DNA of 64,000 nt from contig CAYWYR010000002.1 in NCBI GenBank assembly GCA_964462685.1, forward strand, positions 134,811 through 198,810, written 5' to 3'. Each line of letters starts with the position of its first letter. The first letter of the stretch is position 1. The position numbers and the translations under genes are program-made. Below are positions 9,101-17,547 of the stretch, piece by piece. Under the pieces are notes generated by a model. That model ran no database searches, had not been told where the DNA came from, and was given only the letters and a program-made list of their open reading frames with translations. Origin of the DNA: CAYWYR01 sp964462685 (GTDB lineage: Bacteria > Bacteroidota > Ignavibacteria > Kapaibacteriales > UBA2268).

Positions 9101-10024
9101 ATCTGATTCAATAAGCGGTCGGAGCGCGTCCAATATCTCAAACTCCCTTGTTACCTGCAGAGTATCGAAAAGTGAGATGCTGAACCTGTGTTCTGTATCG
9201 CAGTTAAGTATATCAAGCAGTTCTACATTATATGGTGTCTGGGCACGAGAATTAAGTACTGCCGCAGCTGAGATATCATCTGTATCTTCATAGCTGCGGA
9301 TTTTGTCAAAATAAAGCCCGCCGGTGCTTTCCACTATTGTTTTCAGGCCAGGGTTAATTGCCCTAACAAAAAACGCGGTATTAACGGTAACATTTTGTTC
9401 TGTCAATGCTGCGAGAACGGATGTATCAAATGTGTTAAAGTCCTTTGTGATCAATAGAACAGATACATTCTCATCCTTATATCTGTCAAGATAATTTAGA
9501 AGGCCAGTAGCGGGAAATTTGAATGCGGCATCGAGATTTGAGAAAACCGAGTTATCCACGAAATCAAGAGCCTGCTTAACATCATTATAGTTAACTGTTT
9601 TATCGCTGATAAGATCGGCTACATCGCTAAATGCTATAAGGGAGACTTGCTCTTCGCTTCCGTCCAGATAGTTCATATAGTCGCCGACCATTTGTTTTGC
9701 GGCATTGAACAGTGAATTCTGCCCACCTACATTTGAAATTCCGGCATCAAAAAGAATTACGTGGTGATTTGTAACTCTTTTCTCGTTATTTCCATCTATA
9801 AGGGAACTGATACTGAGTTCTCTACCGTTATCAAGGGCAAGAAACTGCTGGCTTGTAAAGTTCAGAGAGTTGAGCGAGCTATCAACCAGATAAAAAGAAG
9901 CAGTAAGTTCAGGATAATTCTCATATTCATAATCAGTCAGGATCAACCTGTTTTCAGCTCCGTTCTGAGCTAAAAGCGGTAATCCCAAAAGGATAAAAAG
10001 AGTAAAAGAGATTATGTTTTTCAT
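6197..10024 (-). CDS. Giant exported VWA-like/WD40/choice-of-anchor protein with T9SS sorting domain
   Basis: 1275 residues with a Sec signal peptide (1-19, ending LLAQ). By eye the order is: a VWA-like region to about residue 270 (HHVILFDAG and VSVLLITKDF strands but no full MIDAS); Ig-like 'choice-of-anchor D' modules that recur in the C-terminal half (phrases such as VEVTFNPVDSAIVF, INISFTPLAVGERTAELIV); WD40 repeats at about 500-790 ending in variants of VRLWN, IIVWD, AILWD and AKVWN; a cohesin-like segment at about 1080-1180; and a T9SS type A C-terminal domain beginning near DVSPNPIAQSG and ending SFIISD. The last domain predicts export through the outer membrane and surface attachment. 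It is a single-gene unit, divergent from the gene at 10131. The ligand or role is unknown; the family is probably surface adhesion or sensing. Confidence 0.85.
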   Translation of the reverse strand: MKNIISFTLFILLGLPLLAQNGAENRLILTDYEYENYPELTASFYLVDSSLNSLNFTSQQFLALDNGRELSISSLIDGNNEKRVTNHHVILFDAGISNVGGQNSLFNAAKQMVGDYMNYLDGSEEQVSLIAFSDVADLISDKTVNYNDVKQALDFVDNSVFSNLDAAFKFPATGLLNYLDRYKDENVSVLLITKDFNTFDTSVLAALTEQNVTVNTAFFVRAINPGLKTIVESTGGLYFDKIRSYEDTDDISAAAVLNSRAQTPYNVELLDILNCDTEHRFSISLFDTLQVTREFEILDALRPLIESDPGFLSFSSVLPGESKNLNVSLIARNSEIFIDSIRIENDYNGVFEITGGNVDQTIAVGKDQAHNVEVTFNPVDSAIVFTKLVVYSNACDGNEVLITGGFPNTPPNEETIQLLAPECGQTLIVGDTFNIEWTGVLPKDVIQLEYSVDLGQNWDTLATNVVDLNYRWEVPNTVSDQCLVRAIQLWPNNIGRTLDLPHDSLINKAVFSSDGSLVLTASESSSVRLWNSNTGSLIREFEDPQGHNQAITDIMFSLDETEVVTASKDGRIIVWDTETGEIKRRMVGQAQPILDIDLTSGGTLLSISRTSGSTFNSKIILWDYEQGLYLTEYNDFNESFQNKWQLSGVEAHPIKEEFVLTDLTDRGGVAGSYRIDIDSDELQKIRDFDTRVLGQNTTYGEFASISPDGRYVFISESKSFEKPGLMYEYETGNFLYNVNHTNRARINSAEFFFDNERSWLITGGDDGIAILWDAETGDSLNVFREHTSNITYAEFNFDASRVLTTSWDETAKVWNLEERDLQMDTTDCAFAISTAIIESSPLSIGRSVVRQTVDSVFTNFIFNDSDFAYDVFDIRIEGENANEFTILDGFAPYIIDSKSPREINISFTPLAVGERTAELIVDYPGNRVIVPLSGIGVDPGILQITEFLDFGDVEIGESISLNAIEILQNFSALTLDIDSIQIIGIERDFFSYANIFAPSMLDIDDILTADFRFTPLESAPFAATVKIYHNAPTSPTSVLLRGVGIPQRIDRFTFDIGSDIADPGEIVSLPLTVGESTLSFDDKTHLINFDLTFDVTVLEPLGDFSDVSSVGQKRTVNYSFPVTEEAVNSGTIGNIDFRIAMGMDSISRLNISNLSYEGSSKVILEANSGEVKVANLCEEGGVRLFDGRGYIELGDVSPNPIAQSGIVTISLAEAGHTILYVLDNTGKKIKTLLEAYMEAGNHEVNIEAINLPRGSYFLVLQTPSDSRTSSFIISD

Positions 10025-10130
10025 AGCTTTACAAACCTTATTGCGACATTAAATCGTATTCAATCAAAAACTCTACCATTTTTTGTCGTACATTAAATCA
10101 ATTACAAAATTACAGCCAAATAACTTAAAT

Positions 10131-11069
10131 ATGAATTACAAAGTACTTGTTTACAGCCTAATTTTAACGGCATTTCTGAATATTAGTTCATCTGTGGAAG
10201 TTTCTGCACAGATTGAGCCTTTTATCGAGGATAAACTCCGCAAATCTGATAGTAAGAACGAAATCAAGAATATGGACCACGTAGAATGTGTATCCTATCA
10301 GATGGCCCCGGGTGACGTAGCGAAATACAGAATCGTATCAAGCGATAGTATAGTAGTGTTGGGCGAGCCTACCCTATTCAGGCAGAGAATCGAAGAGCAT
10401 ACACTGACTTGTGACTCAGTTATCAATGACCGTATTTTTTACAGCCATAATATGACAGATTATGTTTCGATGGAAAGCAAAGGTTATGTGATGGACGTTA
10501 AAAGAACTGACAGCCCATGGAAAGGCGTGACTACTTGGATAGAGATAGATACGATGGGCAATAGACTCAATAGCAGCTCAAATTTGGATAACGCTATGCA
10601 GTCCCCTGGCGGGTCATTTCAGCCTATGATATTGCCAATACTAGATTTCGGCTGTAGGTATATAGGTGAAAAGTGGACTTTCAAGAACAAGTTCAACACA
10701 CCGGAAACCGGTTTCCCGGCTCCGGAATGGGATGAACATATTATATATGCTATGCGCCCCCCTCTTGACACTCTTGGAAGGAACGTAATAAAATTAGAGC
10801 TTAACAAAACAGCGCTGAACAGGCTGGATGTGCCTATGTCGCGGGATGATATGATGCAGGTAGTAAGCGCCCAGAACACATTCGGTTATCTCTTTTTTGA
10901 TAGAGAAATCGGCCTGCCGATTATTCAGGATGTATCCTCTGAGAACAAAGGGAAAATTTATGGTTTGAGTGAGAAACCTCAGGAAGTCCAATACTATTAC
11001 GATACCAAAATAATACTGGAAAGCTACGTCAAGTCAGGTAAGAAAGAAGTGTATTCATACAAACCCTGA
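10131..11069 (+). CDS. Secreted protein of unknown function
   Basis: I do not recognise a family. From the ATG at 10131 the protein has 312 residues with a clear Sec signal peptide (MNYKVLVYSLILTAFL...VSAQ). A TTG 48 nt upstream would only prepend a polar tail and is less likely. The mature part is polar, with no membrane segments and no T9SS tail, and is predicted periplasmic. It holds an apparent beta-rich region (APGDVAKYRIV, ITYGxxW-like turns) that could be a lipocalin-like or DUF3108-like fold, but this is a guess. It ends 11 nt before pepF, so the two are probably co-transcribed. Confidence 0.75.
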   Translation: MNYKVLVYSLILTAFLNISSSVEVSAQIEPFIEDKLRKSDSKNEIKNMDHVECVSYQMAPGDVAKYRIVSSDSIVVLGEPTLFRQRIEEHTLTCDSVINDRIFYSHNMTDYVSMESKGYVMDVKRTDSPWKGVTTWIEIDTMGNRLNSSSNLDNAMQSPGGSFQPMILPILDFGCRYIGEKWTFKNKFNTPETGFPAPEWDEHIIYAMRPPLDTLGRNVIKLELNKTALNRLDVPMSRDDMMQVVSAQNTFGYLFFDREIGLPIIQDVSSENKGKIYGLSEKPQEVQYYYDTKIILESYVKSGKKEVYSYKP

Positions 11070-11080
11070 CTTATCAAGAA

Positions 11081-12883
11081 ATGAGCAACCAGATCCCGAG
11101 TTACAAAGACAGAAAAGACATACCAGACCAGTATAAATGGGATTTTACCCATATTTATGATAGTGAATCAGAATGGAATTCGGACTATGAGAGAATCGAG
11201 AATTCCTATAAATCCATAACGGAGTATAAGGGTAAGGTAACAGAATCCAAAGATACTCTTTTAGCGTTACTTAAGGAAGATGAGAAGATAGGCACTGTAC
11301 TTGGGAAGCTATATCTCTACGCCTTCCTGACAAAAGACGTTGATATGAAGAGCTCTGAAGCGATGACCAGGTTCGGTAGGATTCAGGGTTTGGCAGCAAG
11401 AATAAGTGCGGACACTTCATTTATCATCCCTGAGATCATGGATACCGATGAGGATACGATCCAATCATATTTGAAGGATGAAAAACTCGAAATATATTCC
11501 CAGTTTTTCGATAATCTGAACAGGAAGAGAAAGCATACACTCAGCGGGAAAGAGGAAGAAATATTATCAAGGTTATCGCCGGTTCTGGCGGCACCATATA
11601 ATAGTTTCTCGCTACTGAAAAGTACGGATATGGAGTTTCCGAGTGTTGATATCGATGGTGAAGAGACTCAGCTAAGTGACGGTACATACTCATCTATGAT
11701 GTATCACCAAAACGGTGATGTCAGGCAGTCTGTATATAAGAACTATTACAAACCTTATATTTCGCACAAAAACACACTTGCCAGTACTCTGGATACGGCT
11801 ATAAAATCGATGACGATTCAAGCTGGTATCAGAAACCATGAAAGCAGCCTGCATTCCAGTTTGCACAGTAATAATATCCCTGTAGAGTTTTTCCATACCA
11901 CAGTTGATAAAGCTAAAGAAAACTCTGATCTTTTACAGAGATGGGCCCGCATAAAAGCCAAAAAACTCGGCAAACAAACTATATCCCCTTATGATACTTA
12001 TGTATCGCTATTCAATAACGCTGGTGATAAATATCACTATCCTGATACTGTAAAGCAAGTAATGGAAGGCCTTTCTCCTCTAGGGCAGCAGTATCTAGAT
12101 GATGTAAAGGAAGCTATAGACAACAGAAGAATCGACGTATATGAAACCTCTGGCAAAAGAAGCGGGGCATACTCTTCTGGTACTACATTTGGTGTTGTGC
12201 CTTATGTACTTTTGAACTGGGGCAATACATTGAATGATGTATTTACTTACGTTCACGAGCTTGGGCATAATATGCACTCGCTCTATACGGGTAATTCCCA
12301 ACCTTATGTTTATGCGGGTTACTCTATTTTTCTAGCTGAGGTGGCTTCGATAACCAATGAGGCTCTTCTTCATAAATATCTTGAGAGCAAAACGGATTCT
12401 ACGCAGTCCAAACTATATCTTCACGAGCTATTTCTTAATAAGTGTTTGACTACATTTTATAGGCAACTTCAGTTTGCTGACTTTGAGAGAACAGTGCACG
12501 CAAAATCTGAAAGCGGCATGCCACTTACCCCTGATTATCTGACAGAGACTTACGGTAATATCTTTAATGAATTTTGGGGTGACACTGTTATACTTGAGGA
12601 GGAAGAGGTATATTCATGGACAAGGATACCACATTTTTACTATAACTTTTATGTTTACCAGTATGCTACCGGCCTAGTTGCCGGAGAATGGTTGGCGGAA
12701 AAGATCTATTCAGGAGACAAGGGTTCACTGGATAAGTATCTTGGCTTTCTTCATGCAGGTAAATCGAAATATCCGATGGAAATATTGGCAGAAGCTGGTG
12801 CGGATTTAAGAACAGAAGCACCTTTCGAAAGTTTCTTCAAAAAGATGAAAGAATCATTGGACTTTATCGAATCGAATATGTAA
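11081..12883 (+). CDS. pepF: Oligoendopeptidase F (M3 family metallopeptidase)
   Basis: Zinc peptidase that degrades short peptides, normally in the cytosol; no signal peptide is visible. The 600-residue length matches the PepF/M3B family. The zinc motif HELGHNMHS lies near residue 392 with the family-typical lead-in (FTYVHELGH), and the downstream glutamate ligand lies in the SIFLAEVASITNEALL segment. The GLVAGEWLAEKI region near the C-terminus is also typical. The gene follows the secreted protein at 10131 by 11 nt, so the pair is likely an operon. Downstream it converges with the gldM-like gene over 27 nt. Confidence 0.95.
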   Translation: MSNQIPSYKDRKDIPDQYKWDFTHIYDSESEWNSDYERIENSYKSITEYKGKVTESKDTLLALLKEDEKIGTVLGKLYLYAFLTKDVDMKSSEAMTRFGRIQGLAARISADTSFIIPEIMDTDEDTIQSYLKDEKLEIYSQFFDNLNRKRKHTLSGKEEEILSRLSPVLAAPYNSFSLLKSTDMEFPSVDIDGEETQLSDGTYSSMMYHQNGDVRQSVYKNYYKPYISHKNTLASTLDTAIKSMTIQAGIRNHESSLHSSLHSNNIPVEFFHTTVDKAKENSDLLQRWARIKAKKLGKQTISPYDTYVSLFNNAGDKYHYPDTVKQVMEGLSPLGQQYLDDVKEAIDNRRIDVYETSGKRSGAYSSGTTFGVVPYVLLNWGNTLNDVFTYVHELGHNMHSLYTGNSQPYVYAGYSIFLAEVASITNEALLHKYLESKTDSTQSKLYLHELFLNKCLTTFYRQLQFADFERTVHAKSESGMPLTPDYLTETYGNIFNEFWGDTVILEEEEVYSWTRIPHFYYNFYVYQYATGLVAGEWLAEKIYSGDKGSLDKYLGFLHAGKSKYPMEILAEAGADLRTEAPFESFFKKMKESLDFIESNM

Positions 12884-12899
12884 TTCTAACGAGAGTTCT

Positions 12900-12940
12900 A
12901 ATCTGAAAAGTCAGTTTTTCCAAATCTGGCTTTTCAGATT
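12900..12940. terminator. Inverted repeat at the pepF / gldM-like convergence
   Basis: AATCTGAAAAG (12900-12910) and CTTTTCAGATT (12930-12940) form an 11-bp stem. The right arm lies inside the last codons of the minus-strand gene and the left arm in the 27-nt gap. It probably serves both converging transcripts, although neither side has a long U-run. Confidence 0.45.
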
Positions 12941-14353
12941 CATTCCGTCTATAGCCTGTACCGTTATTTTATCAATAGGTGATGCCATATTAACCCTGAA
13001 TTTCTGCTCGTAGCAACCATCGCCACACTGACGTGCCTCGCCAAAGAGTTCGGATACAGACTCGGGCCCTGGAGAGATAATTAATTCTTTTACCAGCTGG
13101 GGTTTATCTTTTGTGCCCCCGTAAGCACGAGTACGAACAATATAGGTGTTGTCCCCTGTTGGGTTTACATCGACTATAATAGGCTCTGGGGGTTTAACTA
13201 TATCAATAGCTTTGGATGTTGATACCAATCTTCCGTTGATGAATCTTATCAGCCTTGCGCGTTTAGAAATATCCGACAACTCCGGTGTATATTCAATACT
13301 GCTTGCTCCCCTGATAGAGTTTACTGTATCTGAACCGAGAAGTAATACGCTTCTGTATTCGAATTCTGCCACTGGGGGGTAATTTGGCTTTATTCTGTAA
13401 GATACATTGGGAAACATCTGATCTGGAAGTTCTGGTTCGGTAAGGGCTATAGGCTCAACACTGAAAGTAACTGAAGTCGATGTACCGCTAATCCTGTGCT
13501 GTGCACTAAGAGTAATATCCGCTTTATTATAGAGTGGAGCTAACCCTCTGATAGTTATGTACTTAGGTGATATATCGATTATGGAAGGGTTAACAGAGCT
13601 ATCATCTGACTTGATATTTATGCCGCCTTTTAGATCATCAGCTGTAGCCCCAAAGATATTTATTCTGTTCTGCCATGGCTCGCGTGAAATAGACTGTACA
13701 ACGGTCTTGCTTGGTTGTAACTCAAAAGAGTTATTGAAAACAGATATTGCTGTATTCTGTGGCTGGCTGAGTTCAGCTATAGTTAAGCTATCTGCCTGTG
13801 AGATGTCGATCTGTGAACTCTGATCAAGGAAAGTAGAGACAGTGAACTCTCTTGTGCTTTCGCCTATGGATATCGCTACTACATATTCATCAGCATCGAT
13901 TTTTCCTTTATAAAGCCCATCCATATTTCCCATCGGCATCCACACAAAGCGATAACTAACATCATCGATTTTTTCTAATTTGAATTTTTCGGTGTCGAAA
14001 GAACCTTGAAAAGTATATGAGCTGTTGAAGTTAAGGTTTGTGATGTTAACTTCTGGCTGTTGGTTGCCATTTACCCTATCAATTATAATAGAGTTAATTG
14101 TGTCGGCGTAGTTAATGCTGACAGTAGAATCATTGCTGGAAAGGGATAGAAGTAGTTTGGATTTTTCAAGATATATCTCAGATAGATATTCGGCATAGAG
14201 ATTGGTATCAATATCACTGGTTTCATTGCCGTTATCGCTATCTAATATGCTTACCGTACCTACAGGTATCAACAGTACCAGTGCTATAAGGTATAGTACA
14301 AAGTATATATCGACTTTCTGCCTATGGCCTGGGTTACTTTTGGTCTTGGCCAT
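12911..14353 (-). CDS. GldM/PorM-like periplasmic motor subunit of T9SS (divergent)
   Basis: 480 residues: a short basic N-terminus ending in RQK, one membrane helix (about 15-33, YFVLYLIALVLLIPVG), then a long periplasmic part that reads as consecutive beta-rich domains, ending with a ...DKITVQAIDGMNLKSQ strand. This single-helix, multi-domain plan, and the position directly after a two-helix protein with a membrane glutamate, match GldM. In the known T9SS motor, GldM is driven by GldL and transmits energy across the periplasm. The RQK lead-in also resembles GldM N-termini. It overlaps the gldL-like gene by 20 nt, implying coupled expression. No gldK or gldN homologue is adjacent. Similarity is by architecture and short motifs, so an unrelated single-pass protein is possible. 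Confidence 0.62.
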   Translation of the reverse strand: MAKTKSNPGHRQKVDIYFVLYLIALVLLIPVGTVSILDSDNGNETSDIDTNLYAEYLSEIYLEKSKLLLSLSSNDSTVSINYADTINSIIIDRVNGNQQPEVNITNLNFNSSYTFQGSFDTEKFKLEKIDDVSYRFVWMPMGNMDGLYKGKIDADEYVVAISIGESTREFTVSTFLDQSSQIDISQADSLTIAELSQPQNTAISVFNNSFELQPSKTVVQSISREPWQNRINIFGATADDLKGGINIKSDDSSVNPSIIDISPKYITIRGLAPLYNKADITLSAQHRISGTSTSVTFSVEPIALTEPELPDQMFPNVSYRIKPNYPPVAEFEYRSVLLLGSDTVNSIRGASSIEYTPELSDISKRARLIRFINGRLVSTSKAIDIVKPPEPIIVDVNPTGDNTYIVRTRAYGGTKDKPQLVKELIISPGPESVSELFGEARQCGDGCYEQKFRVNMASPIDKITVQAIDGMNLKSQIWKN

Positions 14354-15134
14354 TTATTCTGCTTTCTAGGATTTTGCTTATCTCTGTCCGTACTTGGTCT
14401 TCAATGATCTTGGATGATAGTTTTTCGGCAACTATGCTGAATTTACCCAGATTCTCGTTGAACTTGTTTAGCTCTTCATTAGTTTTCGCCATTTTGATCA
14501 GCATTTCCGGGTTTGGGGAGGATATATCGGAAACCGCGATACTTATCTTCCTCATTTCAGCCACAAGGTTGGAAGTATTGTAGTTGTGGGATTCGAGCTG
14601 TTTTGATATTTTATCAAACTGAACAGAAACCGCTGCCAGATCACGCCCTATCTCTCCAATCTCGTCAAGTAATTCGGATTGCATATCAGAATCCAGGCTA
14701 TCAGAGTCTGATACAGAAAATACCGCTGGGGGTGAAAAATACATGGTTATGAAGACCAAAAGCAGCAAAAACGACTCGAATATTATCCCGCCAACGACCC
14801 ATTCGGTACCCACTGAATCGGTAAACCTTGTAAGGCCTACAATAACCAAAAGTATAGCCGCCCCGAGATACACAAGAGAATTTATCGTAGAGTAATAATT
14901 TCGGTTGATAATCTCTTCCATCCATATAGTGAAGCCGCCCCAAGTGCCGGGCCTGCCAGCTATTTCGGGTGAATCGCTATCATATTGCTGGAGTTTGGAT
15001 GGGTTAATGGCCACTGACAATGTAGAAGAGAGGCTGTTGAGAACAGACTTTTGCTCTTCGAAGCGTAACTTATCATATAGATTGCGGAGTATGCTTCTAC
15101 CTTCTTTGGTATTTATAGATGACAGAGTGTACAT
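14334..15134 (-). CDS. GldL/PorL-like inner-membrane motor subunit of T9SS (divergent)
   Basis: 266 residues with two closely spaced membrane helices (about 83-102 and 112-133) and a long C-terminal region predicted to be coiled coil (140-266). Helix 1 begins YLGAA and helix 2 reads GGIIFESFLLLLVF followed by SPP; canonical GldL also has a Y..GAA first helix, a conserved glutamate in helix 2 that takes part in proton-driven motion, and a proline-rich exit. Glu120 here would be that residue. Unlike classical GldL, about 80 extra residues precede the first helix. The gene starts 5 nt after the upstream permease and overlaps the gldM-like gene by 20 nt. T9SS cargo genes elsewhere in the window make a T9SS motor expected in this genome. 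Confidence 0.66.
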   Translation of the reverse strand: MYTLSSINTKEGRSILRNLYDKLRFEEQKSVLNSLSSTLSVAINPSKLQQYDSDSPEIAGRPGTWGGFTIWMEEIINRNYYSTINSLVYLGAAILLVIVGLTRFTDSVGTEWVVGGIIFESFLLLLVFITMYFSPPAVFSVSDSDSLDSDMQSELLDEIGEIGRDLAAVSVQFDKISKQLESHNYNTSNLVAEMRKISIAVSDISSPNPEMLIKMAKTNEELNKFNENLGKFSIVAEKLSSKIIEDQVRTEISKILESRINGQDQK

Positions 15135-15139
15135 CGTAG

Positions 15140-16231
15140 TTAAGTGTTAGTCCTATATATGATAAAGATAGCTATAGCAAAGAAGATTATATTGGCCGAC
15201 CACGCCATAAGTATGGGATCGATAGCCAAAGTTGAACCCAGGGATAAGCTGAGTTTTGTAAAGATAAGATACAAAAAGGATATTACAAGAGCAGCGGATA
15301 TCTGTACTGCGACCCCACCTTTCTTTTTAATAGATGCAAACGGTACGCCAAAAAGCACGACAATGATATTAGCAAAGGGATATGCGTACTGGCCGTAGTA
15401 ATCTATGAGCTGTTCCCTAATATCTTTTCCTCCTTTTTCGAGGAATTTGATATACTCCCAGTTTTCATCGAAGTCCATCTCATCTGGTGTTCTAACTAGC
15501 GTGAGTATATCTTCGTGAGTGATCGTGAGATCAACGGACATACTGTCCCTTCTGAATGTTTTTACACCGGAATCAGTAAATATCCTTTCGATAACCTGCC
15601 GGAACTTCCAGTTCCCTGCTACGCTATCCCATTTCATAGCATTGGCCTCTATTGTTCTTTCCAGCCTAGGGCTATCGTTATTATCGAAAGTTTCGAGCCT
15701 AATCCTATTGCCGACTTTATTGACAGCGGAATATGAATTGATGGTGAGATTTTCGAGCGGTGTGTTCCTAAGGTATAGATCATAGAGAGAGGATGTAGTG
15801 CTGATTTTCTTCAAATCTGTCCTATCAATCTCAATTTTTCTCTCGTTTGCCTCCGGTACTATCCAACCATTGAAATAAAGGTGCCCCGCAGCAACTAACA
15901 GACTAACTAAAACAAGAGGAAACATGAGTCTGTAAAGGCTCATACCTCCTGTCTTCATAGCGGTGATCTCATTATTGCCCGCCATTTTACCAACAGAAAA
16001 CAGTATGCTTATTAGCATAGCAACAGGAAGCAGAATCTCCAGAATACCAGGGAAGAAGTAAATATAGTATTCAGCTATTCTGAGAACCGGTACATCATTG
16101 TTAATGAATTCATCGAGATTTTCGAGAAGACTTACCACAAGGAAGATTACATAGAGTGCAAATACACTGAACACCAATGTGAGCAAAAATTGCTTAAGTA
16201 CATATCTATCTATTTTACTGAAGAGAATCAA
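15140..16231 (-). CDS. LptF/LptG family permease (YjgP/YjgQ)
   Basis: Inner-membrane subunit type of the LptB2FG ABC transporter that extracts lipopolysaccharide and passes it to the periplasmic bridge. The 363 residues have the family plan: IDRYVLKQFLLTLVFS at the N-terminus, three helices by about residue 120, a large periplasmic beta-jellyroll-like domain (about 125-265), and three C-terminal helices beginning near YPFANIIVVLFGVPFA, a strong family signature. Whether it is LptF or LptG cannot be told without the paralogue. The apparent start is a TTG at 16229-16231. It lies 29 nt after the flippase gene and 5 nt before the gldL-like gene, so it probably belongs to a long envelope operon. 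Confidence 0.9.
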   Translation of the reverse strand: MILFSKIDRYVLKQFLLTLVFSVFALYVIFLVVSLLENLDEFINNDVPVLRIAEYYIYFFPGILEILLPVAMLISILFSVGKMAGNNEITAMKTGGMSLYRLMFPLVLVSLLVAAGHLYFNGWIVPEANERKIEIDRTDLKKISTTSSLYDLYLRNTPLENLTINSYSAVNKVGNRIRLETFDNNDSPRLERTIEANAMKWDSVAGNWKFRQVIERIFTDSGVKTFRRDSMSVDLTITHEDILTLVRTPDEMDFDENWEYIKFLEKGGKDIREQLIDYYGQYAYPFANIIVVLFGVPFASIKKKGGVAVQISAALVISFLYLIFTKLSLSLGSTLAIDPILMAWSANIIFFAIAIFIIYRTNT

Positions 16232-16260
16232 TTAGATGTAAACCTATATATTCCAACAAC

Positions 16261-17547
16261 TTAGGCATTGCTAATAAAGCCTTTGAGATCTCTGAAAACC
16301 CTGGTTATAGAACCCAATCGGAAACCGTGTCTGGCTTTCAGATATCTATACGTAAATAAACCGATAATAGCATAATATGTCACAAGGCCAAAAGCATACA
16401 GTATATAATTACCAGATAATCCGAATACCAAAAATATGGCAGTGGAAGCAACGGAGGCAATTAGATTGTAAGTGAGGAGCTGTTTTTCCTTTGACTCGGC
16501 ATTGAATATAAATGATAGAACAAAAAGAGGCAGGAATAGCCCACCTATCGTAAGCACCATAAGTACATCCATCGCTTCGATTATGTACGGGTTATCGAAT
16601 ACGATTTTCATTATCTTCTCCAAACCGCCAGACCATACTAACAAGCTTACGGCAATGAACATACTTAGCATGTAGGCATATACTTTTTCTATGAGTACTT
16701 TAACACCCTCGATATCTTTTTTATTATTTTGCCGGATAATAGCCGGGTTGAACAAAGCGGCAGCGGCCATACCGGCTTCCTCAAAGAATTTGAATACTTT
16801 CTTGGCCAGATCATAAACACCAGCTACGGAAAGTGGAGCCAAAATACCTAAAAGAACTATATCCAATTGCCTTACAGAAACATTCAAAAGTGATTGTCCG
16901 ATTACAGGAACAGAGTATTTTCTGTAAAATTCAGAATCATTGCATACCGCTCTTTTAGCATTGCTATATGCGAATATTATACAGTATATAGCTGATATCG
17001 TGGTTGCTAAAAGGAAATCTCTTATAATATCCCCAAAGATAACGGGTGTACCGCTTATAAATAACTGATAGACTATAAGCCCTAGAAATATACCGTAAAG
17101 CAAGATATTGCATATTGTAATATGCATATACTGCAACTCCCTCTGGAAAATTTTTATGGCGTAAATTCTGGGAGCATTAGCAATCAAAATCATTGGTATA
17201 TATAGACTTAGCTCTTCAAACCTATATAATCCAGCATAAGCCAAAACTGCGTATATGATATAAAGGGCAGCGCCGCCGGCAAGAACTCTGATATAGAAAT
17301 TCTGGCTTATAGTATTGATTTGTCTGTTTTGATCAGAATCACCCGCGAACCTTATTATGCCTTGTAGAGCGTAAGCATCCGCAATGGTAAAAAGCCAATT
17401 GATTATCCCCAGATAAATGCCTAACTCACCTATTACCTCGATAGGTACGTAATTGACTAGAAACAATAATCCAATCGCATAGAGTGCAAAAACTACCTTA
17501 TCAAGAAAAGTCCAGCTTATCTTACCTATGTTATCGATTATCCTCAG
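16261..17547 (-). CDS. Polysaccharide flippase (Wzx/MATE-type oligosaccharide exporter)
   Basis: About 428 residues with roughly a dozen hydrophobic helices and no soluble domain, as in the O-antigen/capsule repeat-unit flippases that move lipid-linked sugars across the inner membrane. The segment VIGQSLLNVSVRQLDIVLLGILAPLSVAGVYDLAKKVFKFFE matches the central Wzx pattern. The start is unusual: no ATG or GTG lies near the N-terminus. The frame is open through the end of the upstream heparinase gene, so the best guess is the CTG at 17545-17547, which overlaps the upstream TGA stop (CTGA) and has GGAG about 10 nt upstream. The frame extends up to 17667, but that stretch duplicates heparinase coding sequence. 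Confidence 0.8.
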   Translation of the reverse strand: MRIIDNIGKISWTFLDKVVFALYAIGLLFLVNYVPIEVIGELGIYLGIINWLFTIADAYALQGIIRFAGDSDQNRQINTISQNFYIRVLAGGAALYIIYAVLAYAGLYRFEELSLYIPMILIANAPRIYAIKIFQRELQYMHITICNILLYGIFLGLIVYQLFISGTPVIFGDIIRDFLLATTISAIYCIIFAYSNAKRAVCNDSEFYRKYSVPVIGQSLLNVSVRQLDIVLLGILAPLSVAGVYDLAKKVFKFFEEAGMAAAALFNPAIIRQNNKKDIEGVKVLIEKVYAYMLSMFIAVSLLVWSGGLEKIMKIVFDNPYIIEAMDVLMVLTIGGLFLPLFVLSFIFNAESKEKQLLTYNLIASVASTAIFLVFGLSGNYILYAFGLVTYYAIIGLFTYRYLKARHGFRLGSITRVFRDLKGFISNA

